Below, in pieces: positions 52,774-60,887 of a DNA stretch of 64,000 nucleotides. Source of the stretch: Nostoc sp. LEGE 12450 (GTDB lineage: Bacteria; Cyanobacteriota; Cyanobacteriia; Cyanobacteriales; Nostocaceae); NCBI RefSeq assembly GCF_015206895.1, contig NZ_JADEXU010000008.1, positions 33,363-97,362 on the forward strand. The letters are read 5' to 3'. Made by a program: the position numbers and the translations under genes. The first letter of the stretch is position 1, and each line of letters starts with the position of its first letter. Below the pieces are notes generated by a model. The model was not told the DNA's origin. It did not search any database and saw only the letters and a program-made list of their open reading frames with translations.

Positions 52774-53050
52774 GTAACCATCAATAGACATCTTGCAAAA
52801 GTAACAAATGCCAAGATGTTGGGGTGCATGGTAAAGGTTACTGGGTTTAGGGAAATTTTATCCCTTTCCCTTTTACCCCTTACCCTTTACCCCACTTCTG
52901 CAAAAAGTCTAATGCCATAAGCGAGAACCAAGCTGATAGGTATATGTTGCAAGAAAAAGATTTGGGTTTTGGGAACCAGGACTTCTGACAAGGGAGGAAA
53001 AGTTAGACCAATAGAACTAGGGAGTCCTGGAGGTTATTCCCGATGAAATG

Positions 53051-53084
53051 GGAAGCCCCGCCGTCTAGACTAGACGGAGCTTCC
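53051..53084. repeat. GC-rich imperfect hairpin
   Basis: GGAAGCCCCGCCGTCTA (53051-53067) and TAGACGGAGCTTCC (53071-53084) form a stem with a three-base bulge and a GAC loop. It may act as a transcription terminator for the DUF3131 gene (minus strand) or be an interspersed repeat. Confidence 0.5.
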
Positions 53085-53165
53085 CACTTTATCTGCATTC
53101 CTTCAGAATCAGTATTCCCTAGTTGAATTCATTACTAACAACCTATTACCAACCCAACATTACTG

Positions 53166-53291
53166 CTAGTAGTCTGCCAACCCAAAAATGCTAAGTGAGG
53201 ACTGGGGAAAGGGGAAAGGTTAAGGGATTTAAACCCTTTCCCCCTTACCCCTTACCTTTTACCCCGCCAAGTACACTTGGCGAACTACTAG
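53166..53291. repeat. MITE-like element, 126 bp with 15-bp terminal inverted repeats
   Basis: CTAGTAGTCTGCCAA (53166-53180) is matched at 13 of 15 positions by the inverted right end TTGGCGAACTACTAG (53277-53291). The interior also folds back: GGGGAAAGGGGAAAGG near 53203-53218 is complementary to the CCTTTCCCCCTTACCCC stretch near 53235-53251. Non-coding. Likely a non-autonomous repeat element. Confidence 0.55.
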
Positions 53292-53333
53292 AGGACGCAG
53301 GCACGCATCTTTGCATTCCTGCGTCTGCTTATC

Positions 53334-56156
53334 TTAATGTCGATCGCTAGCTGAAACCCAGTAACTGCTAGAACTATCAGAAATTAACTTGGTTTGTTGT
53401 GTGGCAGTGTTGGGTAGACCTCGCCCAGAATTTCCCTTACTAACTTCTTGCCACCAAGGAGATTTCATGTCATTTGTCGGACGAATTAGAGGTTGTTGAT
53501 TCATTACCTTGTACAGCAAGGATTGCAAAATCATACTGTTGGTGCTGCTGGTGAAACCAACTGCCGTTTTACCTGTGGCTTCATAGAAACCCTCATAAAA
53601 TCCAGCTAATGGATTATATAAGTCAGTCGTTCCTTGCAGTAACTCTTGACTGTACTTGTTTTCTGGAAGCAGGGCATGATAGGCAAAAGCGACTGCTGTA
53701 CTCACCAATCGCCCCTTTGGTACAGGTTGACCGTCATCTCCTAAAGCCACCCAAGACTCACCTTTTCCAGTAATTGTGCTGTGGACAGTGTAAGGCTTAC
53801 GATCGATCAAGGTGGTAGCTGAGGCTGTGAGGGTGCCGGTGCGACGATAACGTTCAGCTTGTGCTTGAAAAATTGGTTCAAAGAGCGATCGCATTTGTGG
53901 ATCTAGTCCAAACTCCAGTGCATAGAGTAAGAAAGGATTGCTAACTGTGTATTGGTTAACTTTTGAGTTGGTATCTGTGCGTCGGCGTTGAATTGGCACT
54001 TTCACTCCCTCTACTGAGGCAGTTTGATATTCACCGCCTACAGCAGAATGCTCAACATTAAATCCCCATAATTGAAAAGCTCTAGCTGCATATTCTTCAT
54101 ATCCCAAGCGGGTTTCTGGGTTGACGCGGATTAGCGATCGCCCTTCTTGCTCTTTGGTGACAGTCGCACTGGATAGAATACCTTCGCGCACCACACGCAA
54201 GTATGACCAATCCAGCACAATTTTATCTACCGCAGCCGTGTATTCTGAATGACAGGTTTTTAAGTTGTAAAGTGCTGCCAGCATTCTACCTAAATCCAAA
54301 GCTGACCAGCCGTTTCCTTCTGGAGCTGGATTTCCACCGTAATCTACTGGTTGGAGCGATCGCGTATCATAACCCCGACCGGGTAACTCCAAACCAAACA
54401 ACGGTAACTTTGTCAGGGCTCCTAAAAGATGTCGGGTGCGCTGGTCAAATTCTTTCGGAGTAATTATATCGAGCGATCGCGCTGCATGGAGTGCTGCGAG
54501 ATAATCTCCTAGTCCCCAAAGGGTTGCACCTTTGAAATCACTGCGATCGTCAATCAGCCCATTCTTGGAATGATAATTCGCTTGAAAGTATCGCCAAGCT
54601 GCTTCTGCATAGCGCCGTTCAATAACCGACAGTGGTCGCTCCATCTTGATCTGAGATGATGGCTGAGGACTATCTACTGGTGGAATAGGTGCAACAGCAA
54701 CTTCTGTTGGTTTAGGAGTATCCGCAGGAGTTGCAGGCGGAGTTTTAACAGTAGAATTCGGTTGATTTGAGGATGTTTTAGCCGGAGTTGTAACAGTAGA
54801 ATTCGGTTGATTTGAGGGTGTTGCAGGAGAAGCATTCTCACTCGGCTTGCCAGTAGACATACTCGCAGAACCAGAAGCAATTAAAGGGTGATTTCCCTTA
54901 GCTTTGTAGTATAAAATCTCCAAAATCAGCCCATTAGTATTACCTGTCAAAGCTTTATTAGGCTGTTTTGATTCTTCATAGATACCAGCATAGTAACCAC
55001 TATCATCAGGGCTGCGGAGATCCTTGACAGCATCAAAAACTTTTTGAGCATAAGCATTCTCTGGAAAAAGATAGCGCCAACCAAAAGCAGCTTTGGTGCT
55101 GATGCTACGAAACTGTGGATAAGGTTGATTAGCATCCGTGATTGTTGCCCAGTTTGCACCGTTGGCGTAGACGGTGTTGTAGAGAAAATAAGGTGCTTGG
55201 TCGATATTATCTTCTGTGACAGCAGTCAACTGCCCTGTGGTATCGTAACGCCGTTTTTGTACATCTAAAACCCTAGCAGCAAAATCAGCTAACTCACCTT
55301 GCAAGCCAAACTCAATCCCTTCAAGGATATAAGACTCACTAACAACGTAATTATTAGCGTTGGTGCTTTTAAAGTCACGGGTATCAACGGGAATTTGCAC
55401 ACCATTAATTTCGACTAACTTAAACGGTTCTAAAGAAATAGCCTTGGGTGCGGGGAAACCCCAAAGTCCATAACCTCTAGCGCCGTATTCTTCGTAGCCA
55501 AGCCGTCCTTCTTGCACCAATAGCGTTTTGTTGTCTGGGAGAACAGTAGCGCCAAAAAGTTGTCCATCTTTGAGCGATCGCGCAACCTGCCACTTTGCTA
55601 CAATTCCTTTGAGCCAGTCATTATATTGCGGATGACAGGTGCGGATAACATCAAACGCCGCCAGTATTCGTCCAACATCCAAAGCAGACCAACCAATACC
55701 CCGCTCAAGTGGATTATTGCCATAATCAACCATTTGTCCATTGGCTGCGTTATAGACTTTATTGGGCAAAGCATCCTCAAATAACTTTAAGCTACTGAGA
55801 GTCGTTAAAAATTTGTTGAGACGAGCATCAAAGTCTGCTTGGTCAGTAAGATTCAACCAGCGTGCAGCATTCAATGCCATTAGGTAATTACCCATATCCC
55901 AGAGTGTACCCGAAGGATAACCACCAGTAGAATTGGTAAATCCTGTTGCCGGCTGGTAGTTTTTGACAAAATACTGCCAAGCCCCACGAGCATAAGTTTG
56001 TTCTTCAGGTGTCAGAGGGGCTGTAAGATTGCTACAGCTATTGGAATTTTGGGATAAGACTGGTGTCGGAATGTAAAACAACAATTGCAGAAATGTCCCA
56101 ACTAGGAACAATGCAATCCATCTCAACAGCTTTTGTTGGCGGAGTTTGTATATCAT
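53334..56156 (-). CDS. Secreted protein with two DUF3131 domains
   Basis: A 940-residue protein: hydrophobic N-terminal signal/anchor (WIALFLVGTFLQLLFYIPTP), DUF3131 domain one (about 45-430), a Pro/Ser/Thr-rich linker (about 430-500), and a second DUF3131 domain (about 510-900). Both copies show LWD/GMGNYLxALxAAR-like starts, NPLERGIGWSALDVGR and NPAPEGNGWSALDLGR, and RLGYEEY(G/A)AR. The fold is thought to be an (alpha/alpha) barrel as in glycosidases; the conserved acids in SALD and GYEEY are candidate catalytic residues. It lies upstream of the cellulose-synthase-like gene on the same strand, so it may trim the polymer. ATG 56156 is preferred to TTG 56162. Confidence 0.85.
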   Translation of the reverse strand: MIYKLRQQKLLRWIALFLVGTFLQLLFYIPTPVLSQNSNSCSNLTAPLTPEEQTYARGAWQYFVKNYQPATGFTNSTGGYPSGTLWDMGNYLMALNAARWLNLTDQADFDARLNKFLTTLSSLKLFEDALPNKVYNAANGQMVDYGNNPLERGIGWSALDVGRILAAFDVIRTCHPQYNDWLKGIVAKWQVARSLKDGQLFGATVLPDNKTLLVQEGRLGYEEYGARGYGLWGFPAPKAISLEPFKLVEINGVQIPVDTRDFKSTNANNYVVSESYILEGIEFGLQGELADFAARVLDVQKRRYDTTGQLTAVTEDNIDQAPYFLYNTVYANGANWATITDANQPYPQFRSISTKAAFGWRYLFPENAYAQKVFDAVKDLRSPDDSGYYAGIYEESKQPNKALTGNTNGLILEILYYKAKGNHPLIASGSASMSTGKPSENASPATPSNQPNSTVTTPAKTSSNQPNSTVKTPPATPADTPKPTEVAVAPIPPVDSPQPSSQIKMERPLSVIERRYAEAAWRYFQANYHSKNGLIDDRSDFKGATLWGLGDYLAALHAARSLDIITPKEFDQRTRHLLGALTKLPLFGLELPGRGYDTRSLQPVDYGGNPAPEGNGWSALDLGRMLAALYNLKTCHSEYTAAVDKIVLDWSYLRVVREGILSSATVTKEQEGRSLIRVNPETRLGYEEYAARAFQLWGFNVEHSAVGGEYQTASVEGVKVPIQRRRTDTNSKVNQYTVSNPFLLYALEFGLDPQMRSLFEPIFQAQAERYRRTGTLTASATTLIDRKPYTVHSTITGKGESWVALGDDGQPVPKGRLVSTAVAFAYHALLPENKYSQELLQGTTDLYNPLAGFYEGFYEATGKTAVGFTSSTNSMILQSLLYKVMNQQPLIRPTNDMKSPWWQEVSKGNSGRGLPNTATQQTKLISDSSSSYWVSASDRH
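54739..54828. repeat. 45-bp tandem repeat in the DUF3131 linker
   Basis: Two adjacent copies, 45 bases apart, each containing AACAGTAGAATTCGGTTGAT. They encode the repeated linker unit SSNQPNSTV / PSNQPNSTV. The number of copies may vary between strains. Confidence 0.75.
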
Positions 56157-56304
56157 ACGCAAAAAAGGAATTAGGAGTTAGGAGCGCATAGCGCGTCTTT
56201 ACAGTTATATTCGTAAGGAGCAAATAACTACCGATTTGTGTTGTGTTCGTGAAGATACGCCAAATTGCAATTGAAACTTAAGCTAGCAACAAAGGAGTAA
56301 GTGA

Positions 56305-57168
56305 TTGGAACCTATTTGCTACCTCTGTGGAGAACCGATTAAAGACAATAAAGGAACTTATTGGATTAAAGGGACAGGTGGTATTTTTTCGAGAGGTGTA
56401 TATCCTAGTACAATAGTCTCTGCACATTGGGGAAAATGCGCGAATGTTGTAGGTAAGTACTTTGACCAATTTCCCCCAGATGAGAAGGGAGAATCCTGGT
56501 TTTGGAACCATTTACCCTTTCATACTCAATCCGATGAAAAAGTAACTAATTCAAATAGATTTATTTATGTTCTAAAGTCGACAGAATCTTACAAAATAGG
56601 TATTACTAAGGATGTCGCAAAAAGGATGCGAGAACTACAAACAGGCGATCCAGTTAAACATTTATTTGTTTGCTCTTCTTTTTTTGAAGATGCACCAAGA
56701 TTTGAAAAGCTTTTACATGAAGCTTTCGCTGAATATCGAGTAGAAAACAGCGAGTGGTTTGAGTTACCACCTGAAAAGCTAGAAGAGCTAATTGAAATTT
56801 TAGAAAACAAGAATTTTATCGAGCAGGTTCCACCACTAAATAATGTAGTTTACTATCCTCCCGGTACACGTGTTTTATGGCGTAATCAGCCCGGTATTGT
56901 ACATAGTTTAGTTATTAAATCCTATAAATATGAGGTTGGCTACAATATAATACTTGACAGCCAAAATTACAGAGATGATCCAGAAGTAACCAATTCAGGC
57001 TATGACGAGTTGATTTTAGAAGATATTGGAATAGCAAGTAAAGAAGGTTATGAGGTTGAACCTATCAAGCCAGATATTTCTGAAGATGGCATAAGGTTTT
57101 TCAAGCTGGGAGAACTTATGGAGCTGCATAGGTCGCAACAATCTGATGTGCAAGGGGATGTGAGGTAG
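56305..57168 (+). CDS. GIY-YIG/T5orf172-type nuclease-domain protein
   Basis: A 287-residue protein. The N-terminus has a possible metal site (CYLCGEPI, then HWGKCANV). Residues about 90-175 form a GIY-YIG-like (T5orf172/MUG113) domain: RFIYVLKSTESYKIGITKDV, AKRMRELQTGDPVKHLFV and ENSEWFELPPEKLEELIEIL, where YVL and KIG replace the GIY and YIG motifs, the Arg of KRMREL and the Glu of EWF are kept. The tail is unrecognised. The start is TTG 56305 with AAGGAG seven bases upstream. It sits on the opposite strand between two DUF3131 genes, as an insertion would. Its target is unknown. Confidence 0.8.
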   Translation: MEPICYLCGEPIKDNKGTYWIKGTGGIFSRGVYPSTIVSAHWGKCANVVGKYFDQFPPDEKGESWFWNHLPFHTQSDEKVTNSNRFIYVLKSTESYKIGITKDVAKRMRELQTGDPVKHLFVCSSFFEDAPRFEKLLHEAFAEYRVENSEWFELPPEKLEELIEILENKNFIEQVPPLNNVVYYPPGTRVLWRNQPGIVHSLVIKSYKYEVGYNIILDSQNYRDDPEVTNSGYDELILEDIGIASKEGYEVEPIKPDISEDGIRFFKLGELMELHRSQQSDVQGDVR

Positions 57169-57315
57169 TATAAAGAAGTTGACTTGCCTGCAAAACAGCC
57201 CCAGAAGCATATTAAAATTCCTTGCTGTTGTTAAAATCGTTAAGTTTAGATTTTTGATAAACTATATTTTCTATTCTTGCGCTTATGAGTTGATGCACAC
57301 TTTGGACATTGCATA

Positions 57316-57344
57316 GCGATGTCTAAGACGGGATACGCCTATGC
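57316..57344. repeat. 29-bp interspersed repeat, copy 2
   Basis: GCGATGTCTAAGACGGGATA followed by CGCCTATGC, the same length and 22 of 29 positions as the copy at 47223-47251. It lies in the 209-base spacer between the convergent GIY-YIG and DUF3131 genes. Confidence 0.6.
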
Positions 57345-57377
57345 TCGAATTCATACTTCTATGCAACGCCAGTTTCT

Positions 57378-58922
57378 TCATTGTTTTAGAATCTTAGCTG
57401 TAACTTGCGGTTTTCTGATCGCCCTTTGGGTTAACTTCTGACTTTTAACTCCTGCCCAAACAGTAAGTGGTTGTCCAACTTGTTTATACAGTAAGCTTTC
57501 TAAAATCACGCCATTATTGTTGGCGGTGAGAGTTTTATTTGGCTGACGCATAGATTCATAAAAGCCGTTGTACCAACCATCTTTAGAGTTAAGGTTAGCT
57601 TGGACGAAATTAAATAACTGCTGCGTGTAATCAGTATTATAAAGCACGTGCCAGCCGATCGCAGCTTTGGCACTGAGGAACCGCAAATCGTTGTGTTTTT
57701 GTTGGGTATCTGTGACGGTTGCCCAAGGTTCTCCGTTGACAAACAAGCTGCTGTAAACAAAATAGGGAGGGCGATCTAAGTTGTCTTCGGTAACGGCGGT
57801 TAATTGTTTTGTCGCTTCATAACGCCCTACTTGAGCAGCTAAAATCCGATCGGCATAGGCTTTCGGCAAAGCTTGAAACCCAGTTTCGATACCATCTAAA
57901 ATATAGGGTTCGCTAAGAACGTAGTTATTGGCTCCAGAGTTTTTATAGTCGCGGCGATCGTAAGGAACTCCCTGTCCGTAAAGATCAACAAAGGCAACAT
58001 TGGACTGATAATCCAATGCTTGTGTAACATTCAAACCCCAAAGCTTCAGACCATAAGCAGCATAATTCTCATAGCCCAAGCGGCCTTCTTGATTGTATTG
58101 TTCTTTACCTTTAATAACGGCAGTACCGTACATTTTTCCATTTTTGGTAATACGCTTGACTTGCCAATGTTTCCAAACATCTGTAGAAAGCGATCGCATT
58201 TCTGGATACTTTGCCTCGACAATCTTCAACCAGATCGCCATCCTTCCCAAATCAATAGCTGACCAACCAATTTCTTCGCGTTTTTCTAGTTGACCATAAT
58301 TGACGGGTACGAGGGTTTTGGCATTGTAAACCTTGTTAGGTAATTCTCCTTTATATAAAGGCATTGATGCCAGTGTTTTCAACATTTTGCTCATTTTGGC
58401 TTCAAATTCAGCCGCAGGCACGATATTGAGTTCTCTAGCACTAACTAAGGCTGCGATCGCTGCTGTTTGATCCCACATACTGACGGAGGCAAAGCCATCA
58501 ACGGAGTTTACCAAACCAGTTTCATCATTCCAGTTACGCTGGAAATATGACCAAGCAATACGTGCCGTTGTCATTTCCTCTGGGGTCAGTTTTCCAACTC
58601 CCGGAGCAATGTATGGAATTATCGCTACTGTGAGTTGGTTCTTAGGAACAGATTGACCTGGTAAAACTACAGATTTAGCATCAAGACTGGCAATGATTTC
58701 AGCTGCTTCAGCACCAGAGGCAGGGTTTTGGGGTTTTTTTGGTTGTACCAACTGGCGTGAAGCAGTTTCGGATGTTGAGATTTCCGGTTTTTCTATGGAA
58801 GCCTGGGAAAGTTGCTTAGACCAACCATTTAAAATTGCGATCGCTATTACAGCCGTAACTACCCCTCCTACAGAAGCTAGTATGGACAAGTTCTTAGGTG
58901 GCGGTTGAAAATCAGAACTCAT
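57378..58922 (-). CDS. Membrane-anchored DUF3131 protein
   Basis: A 514-residue protein with an N-terminal membrane anchor (LASVGGVVTAVIAIAILNGW, about 10-29), a 90-residue linker and one DUF3131 domain (about 115-500). Family blocks are AWSYFQRNWNDETGLVNSV, NYGQLEKREEIGWSALDLGR (split over 210-235), EGRLGYENYAAYGLKLWGL and FYESMRQPNKTLTANNNGV. The domain faces the periplasm and is thought to be a glycosidase-like helical barrel. It is likely a paralogue of the two-domain protein at 53334, and both precede the cellulose-synthase-like gene. Confidence 0.85.
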   Translation of the reverse strand: MSSDFQPPPKNLSILASVGGVVTAVIAIAILNGWSKQLSQASIEKPEISTSETASRQLVQPKKPQNPASGAEAAEIIASLDAKSVVLPGQSVPKNQLTVAIIPYIAPGVGKLTPEEMTTARIAWSYFQRNWNDETGLVNSVDGFASVSMWDQTAAIAALVSARELNIVPAAEFEAKMSKMLKTLASMPLYKGELPNKVYNAKTLVPVNYGQLEKREEIGWSAIDLGRMAIWLKIVEAKYPEMRSLSTDVWKHWQVKRITKNGKMYGTAVIKGKEQYNQEGRLGYENYAAYGLKLWGLNVTQALDYQSNVAFVDLYGQGVPYDRRDYKNSGANNYVLSEPYILDGIETGFQALPKAYADRILAAQVGRYEATKQLTAVTEDNLDRPPYFVYSSLFVNGEPWATVTDTQQKHNDLRFLSAKAAIGWHVLYNTDYTQQLFNFVQANLNSKDGWYNGFYESMRQPNKTLTANNNGVILESLLYKQVGQPLTVWAGVKSQKLTQRAIRKPQVTAKILKQ

Positions 58923-59071
58923 ACTGATTAAAGCCTTATTTTGTAAGTCAGCGTTGTTTGCGTAGTTTCACCAAATACATTCTTCCCAACTTTGGAATCT
59001 AACTAACACCCAGAAGTCCACCTGACTACTACAATAAAATAGTCACGCACCCGATCTCTGGAGTTCTAGCA

Positions 59072-59647
59072 GTGGGATTATTTGATGATTTGAGTCGGTT
59101 TTTAGAAAACCGTTTAGAAGAATTCTTGCGTAACAATCCACATTTGGAGTTAGAGGCGCTGCTAGAACAGCTGCGTGAGCAAGAAGAAGACACATTAAAG
59201 CTGATCGCAGATTTACGATTACAAGAAAAGCGATCGCAAGAAGAAATTCTCTCCACCGCTCAAGAAATTCAGCGTTGGCATATCCGTGTTCAAAAAGCCA
59301 AAAGCGCTGGCAGAGAAGATTTAGCAACTGCGGCGGGTGAGCGAGAAGCAGCCCTGTTGCGCGAAGGAAATCAGCGCTGGGGACACATGCAAGGGCTGAA
59401 AGAACGGATTAACCAATCTCAGGAATTACTGCGAAAAATTCAGCAACGGCGACAGGAGGTACAAGCTAAAGCCGCCGAAGCACAGACAGCCCGTGATAAA
59501 GCGCAAACTCAGCAGCGTTTTGAAACCAGTGGTTGGTCGAATAAAACTAGTAGTTATTCTAGTGGGTTTGATGATTTAGAAGAGAAGTTCCGTAGCTGGG
59601 AAACCCAAGACGAGTTAGAACAAATGAAGCGGAATTTAGGGAAATAA
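59072..59647 (+). CDS. TIGR04376-type coiled-coil protein
   Basis: A 191-residue highly charged, almost entirely helical protein known in cyanobacteria as TIGR04376. It begins MGLFDDLSRFLENRLEEFLR and continues with LEALLEQLREQEEDTLKLIA and REAALLREGNQRWGHMQGLK. The tail has FDDLEEKFRSWETQDELEQM. Heptad-like spacing suggests a coiled coil similar in style to PspA/IM30 proteins. The start is GTG 59072, with GGAG about nine bases upstream. Function unknown. It diverges from the DUF3131 gene across 149 bases. Confidence 0.85.
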   Translation: MGLFDDLSRFLENRLEEFLRNNPHLELEALLEQLREQEEDTLKLIADLRLQEKRSQEEILSTAQEIQRWHIRVQKAKSAGREDLATAAGEREAALLREGNQRWGHMQGLKERINQSQELLRKIQQRRQEVQAKAAEAQTARDKAQTQQRFETSGWSNKTSSYSSGFDDLEEKFRSWETQDELEQMKRNLGK

Positions 59648-60323
59648 TCGCATCTAGATAAAAAAGACGCACTGAAATTTATAACGTAAACGTAAATCGT
59701 TCAAAAGATTTAGTGATGTCGGCTCTTGGGGTAATTTTTAGGAGTATCGATTGAAATGGTATAACCAATCGCAGCGCTATATGAAATGCCAATCATGTCT
59801 TTCTTTTTGTTTGCATTGAAATAACGCTAATAGAGTTGATTTTTGAAGAAATGGACACCCGGATTTTTTACCCATGAAAAATCCGGGCAAGGCATTAGCT
59901 TCCCTACAGTAATTTTGTTTTTACTTAATAAAGTATCTCTGACACTACTTGTTTTATAAATATTCTGTATTGCTCGTAACAAGTTTTGCCGTTTATTTAG
60001 TATTAAAAATATTACATATTCATACTTACTACAATCATCAAATAAGTTAAATCTGGAAATTGTATTTAATTTACTAATCAGGATTTATTTTTCTGATAAA
60101 GTTTACTAAAGTCAAGTTTTACCTATCTTTGCATTACTACCAAAACATCGTAATAATACCTAATTTCTCTTGATTAACTATCATATCAACAAGGAGAAGA
60201 TATAAAAATCTTATATTCTTCAAAAAGATCGTGTAATTTAACACATTTTTATCTTCGCTATTTTGTGTTGTTGCCACAGTATTTTCTAAATGTTTTCCAT
60301 GATAACTGAGGCAGAGAGAATAT
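59648..60323. other. Spacer without gene, with one strong hairpin
   Basis: About 675 AT-rich bases without a coding frame. CCCGGATTTTT (59858-59868) and AAAAATCCGGG (59877-59887) form a perfect 11-base stem with an 8-base loop. The following sequence is not U-rich, so it may be a repeat or an mRNA-end structure rather than a classical terminator. Confidence 0.55.
59858..59887. terminator. Perfect 11-bp stem-loop
   Basis: Stem CCCGGATTTTT / AAAAATCCGGG with loop TACCCATG. It lies about 210 bases after the TIGR04376 gene; reading on the plus strand there is no T-run after it, so terminator function is only possible. Confidence 0.4.
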
Positions 60324-60884
60324 ATGTTTTTAGACATTTTAGCTAGCCTGCAACGGTTATTTGTGGGTTACATTCCAGCCGCCGTATTGGGTAGTTTTAT
60401 TGGATATCTAATAGGCATGAATAGCATGATTTATCAGCTATTTAGGCTGATGTTTCAAATACCACATAGTATCCCTCCTATAGCTTTGCTACCTATTGCA
60501 TTAATAGTGTTTCAAGAGAGCGAATCGGCTGCTACTACAGTAGTTTTTCTAGGAACTCTCTGGACGATGATTATTAATACGGCAATTGGTATGCAACATT
60601 TTCGTAGGCAGAATAATAACTTTCGAGTAGCTATATTCCATATATTTCATGCCTTGAAAGTTAGTATTTGGGTAGCCTGGTTTATAGTTATTTCTATAGA
60701 AATGTTAACAGGGCCAAAAGGACTTGGCTTTACTCTCTGGGAAGCTTATAAAGCTGGCAATGCCGATTATATAATTCAGGTGATCCTCTACATTGGTATC
60801 ATTGGCTTTTTGCTGGATCAGTTGCTAGATTTCGCAGCTTATATTCTCTCGCAAATGGTTTCAGATGGGAAAAAATCTTCCTAA
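60324..60884 (+). CDS. Short ABC transporter permease (NrtB/SsuC/TauC-like)
   Basis: A 186-residue membrane protein corresponding to the C-terminal two-thirds of nitrate/sulfonate/taurine-type permeases. LQRLFVGYIPAAVLGSFIGY (9-28), IPHSIPPIALLPIALIVF and EMLTGPKGLGFTLWEAYKAG match the BPD_transp_1 core, including a recognisable EAA-like loop. The usual N-terminal helices (about 70 residues) are missing, and no ATP-binding or substrate-binding gene is next to it. ATG 60324 has only a weak upstream site. It may be a shortened variant that works with subunits elsewhere, or a decayed gene. Confidence 0.8.
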   Translation: MFLDILASLQRLFVGYIPAAVLGSFIGYLIGMNSMIYQLFRLMFQIPHSIPPIALLPIALIVFQESESAATTVVFLGTLWTMIINTAIGMQHFRRQNNNFRVAIFHIFHALKVSIWVAWFIVISIEMLTGPKGLGFTLWEAYKAGNADYIIQVILYIGIIGFLLDQLLDFAAYILSQMVSDGKKSS

Positions 60885-60887
60885 ATT

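Larger units (their letters stand above)
52696..53333. other. Spacer rich in hairpins and low-complexity repeats
   Basis: About 640 bases without a gene between the DUF3131 and the cellulose-synthase-like genes. It contains a 47-base hairpin (52727-52773), a pyrimidine-rich stretch (CCCTTTCCCTTTTACCCC type, about 52861-52894), a GC-rich hairpin (53051-53084) and a 126-bp inverted-repeat element (53166-53291). Confidence 0.6.

Noticed and set aside
54674..54880. Leu-rich repeat-like minus-strand frame
   Set aside because: It is an out-of-frame reading of the tandem 45-bp linker repeat of the DUF3131 gene.
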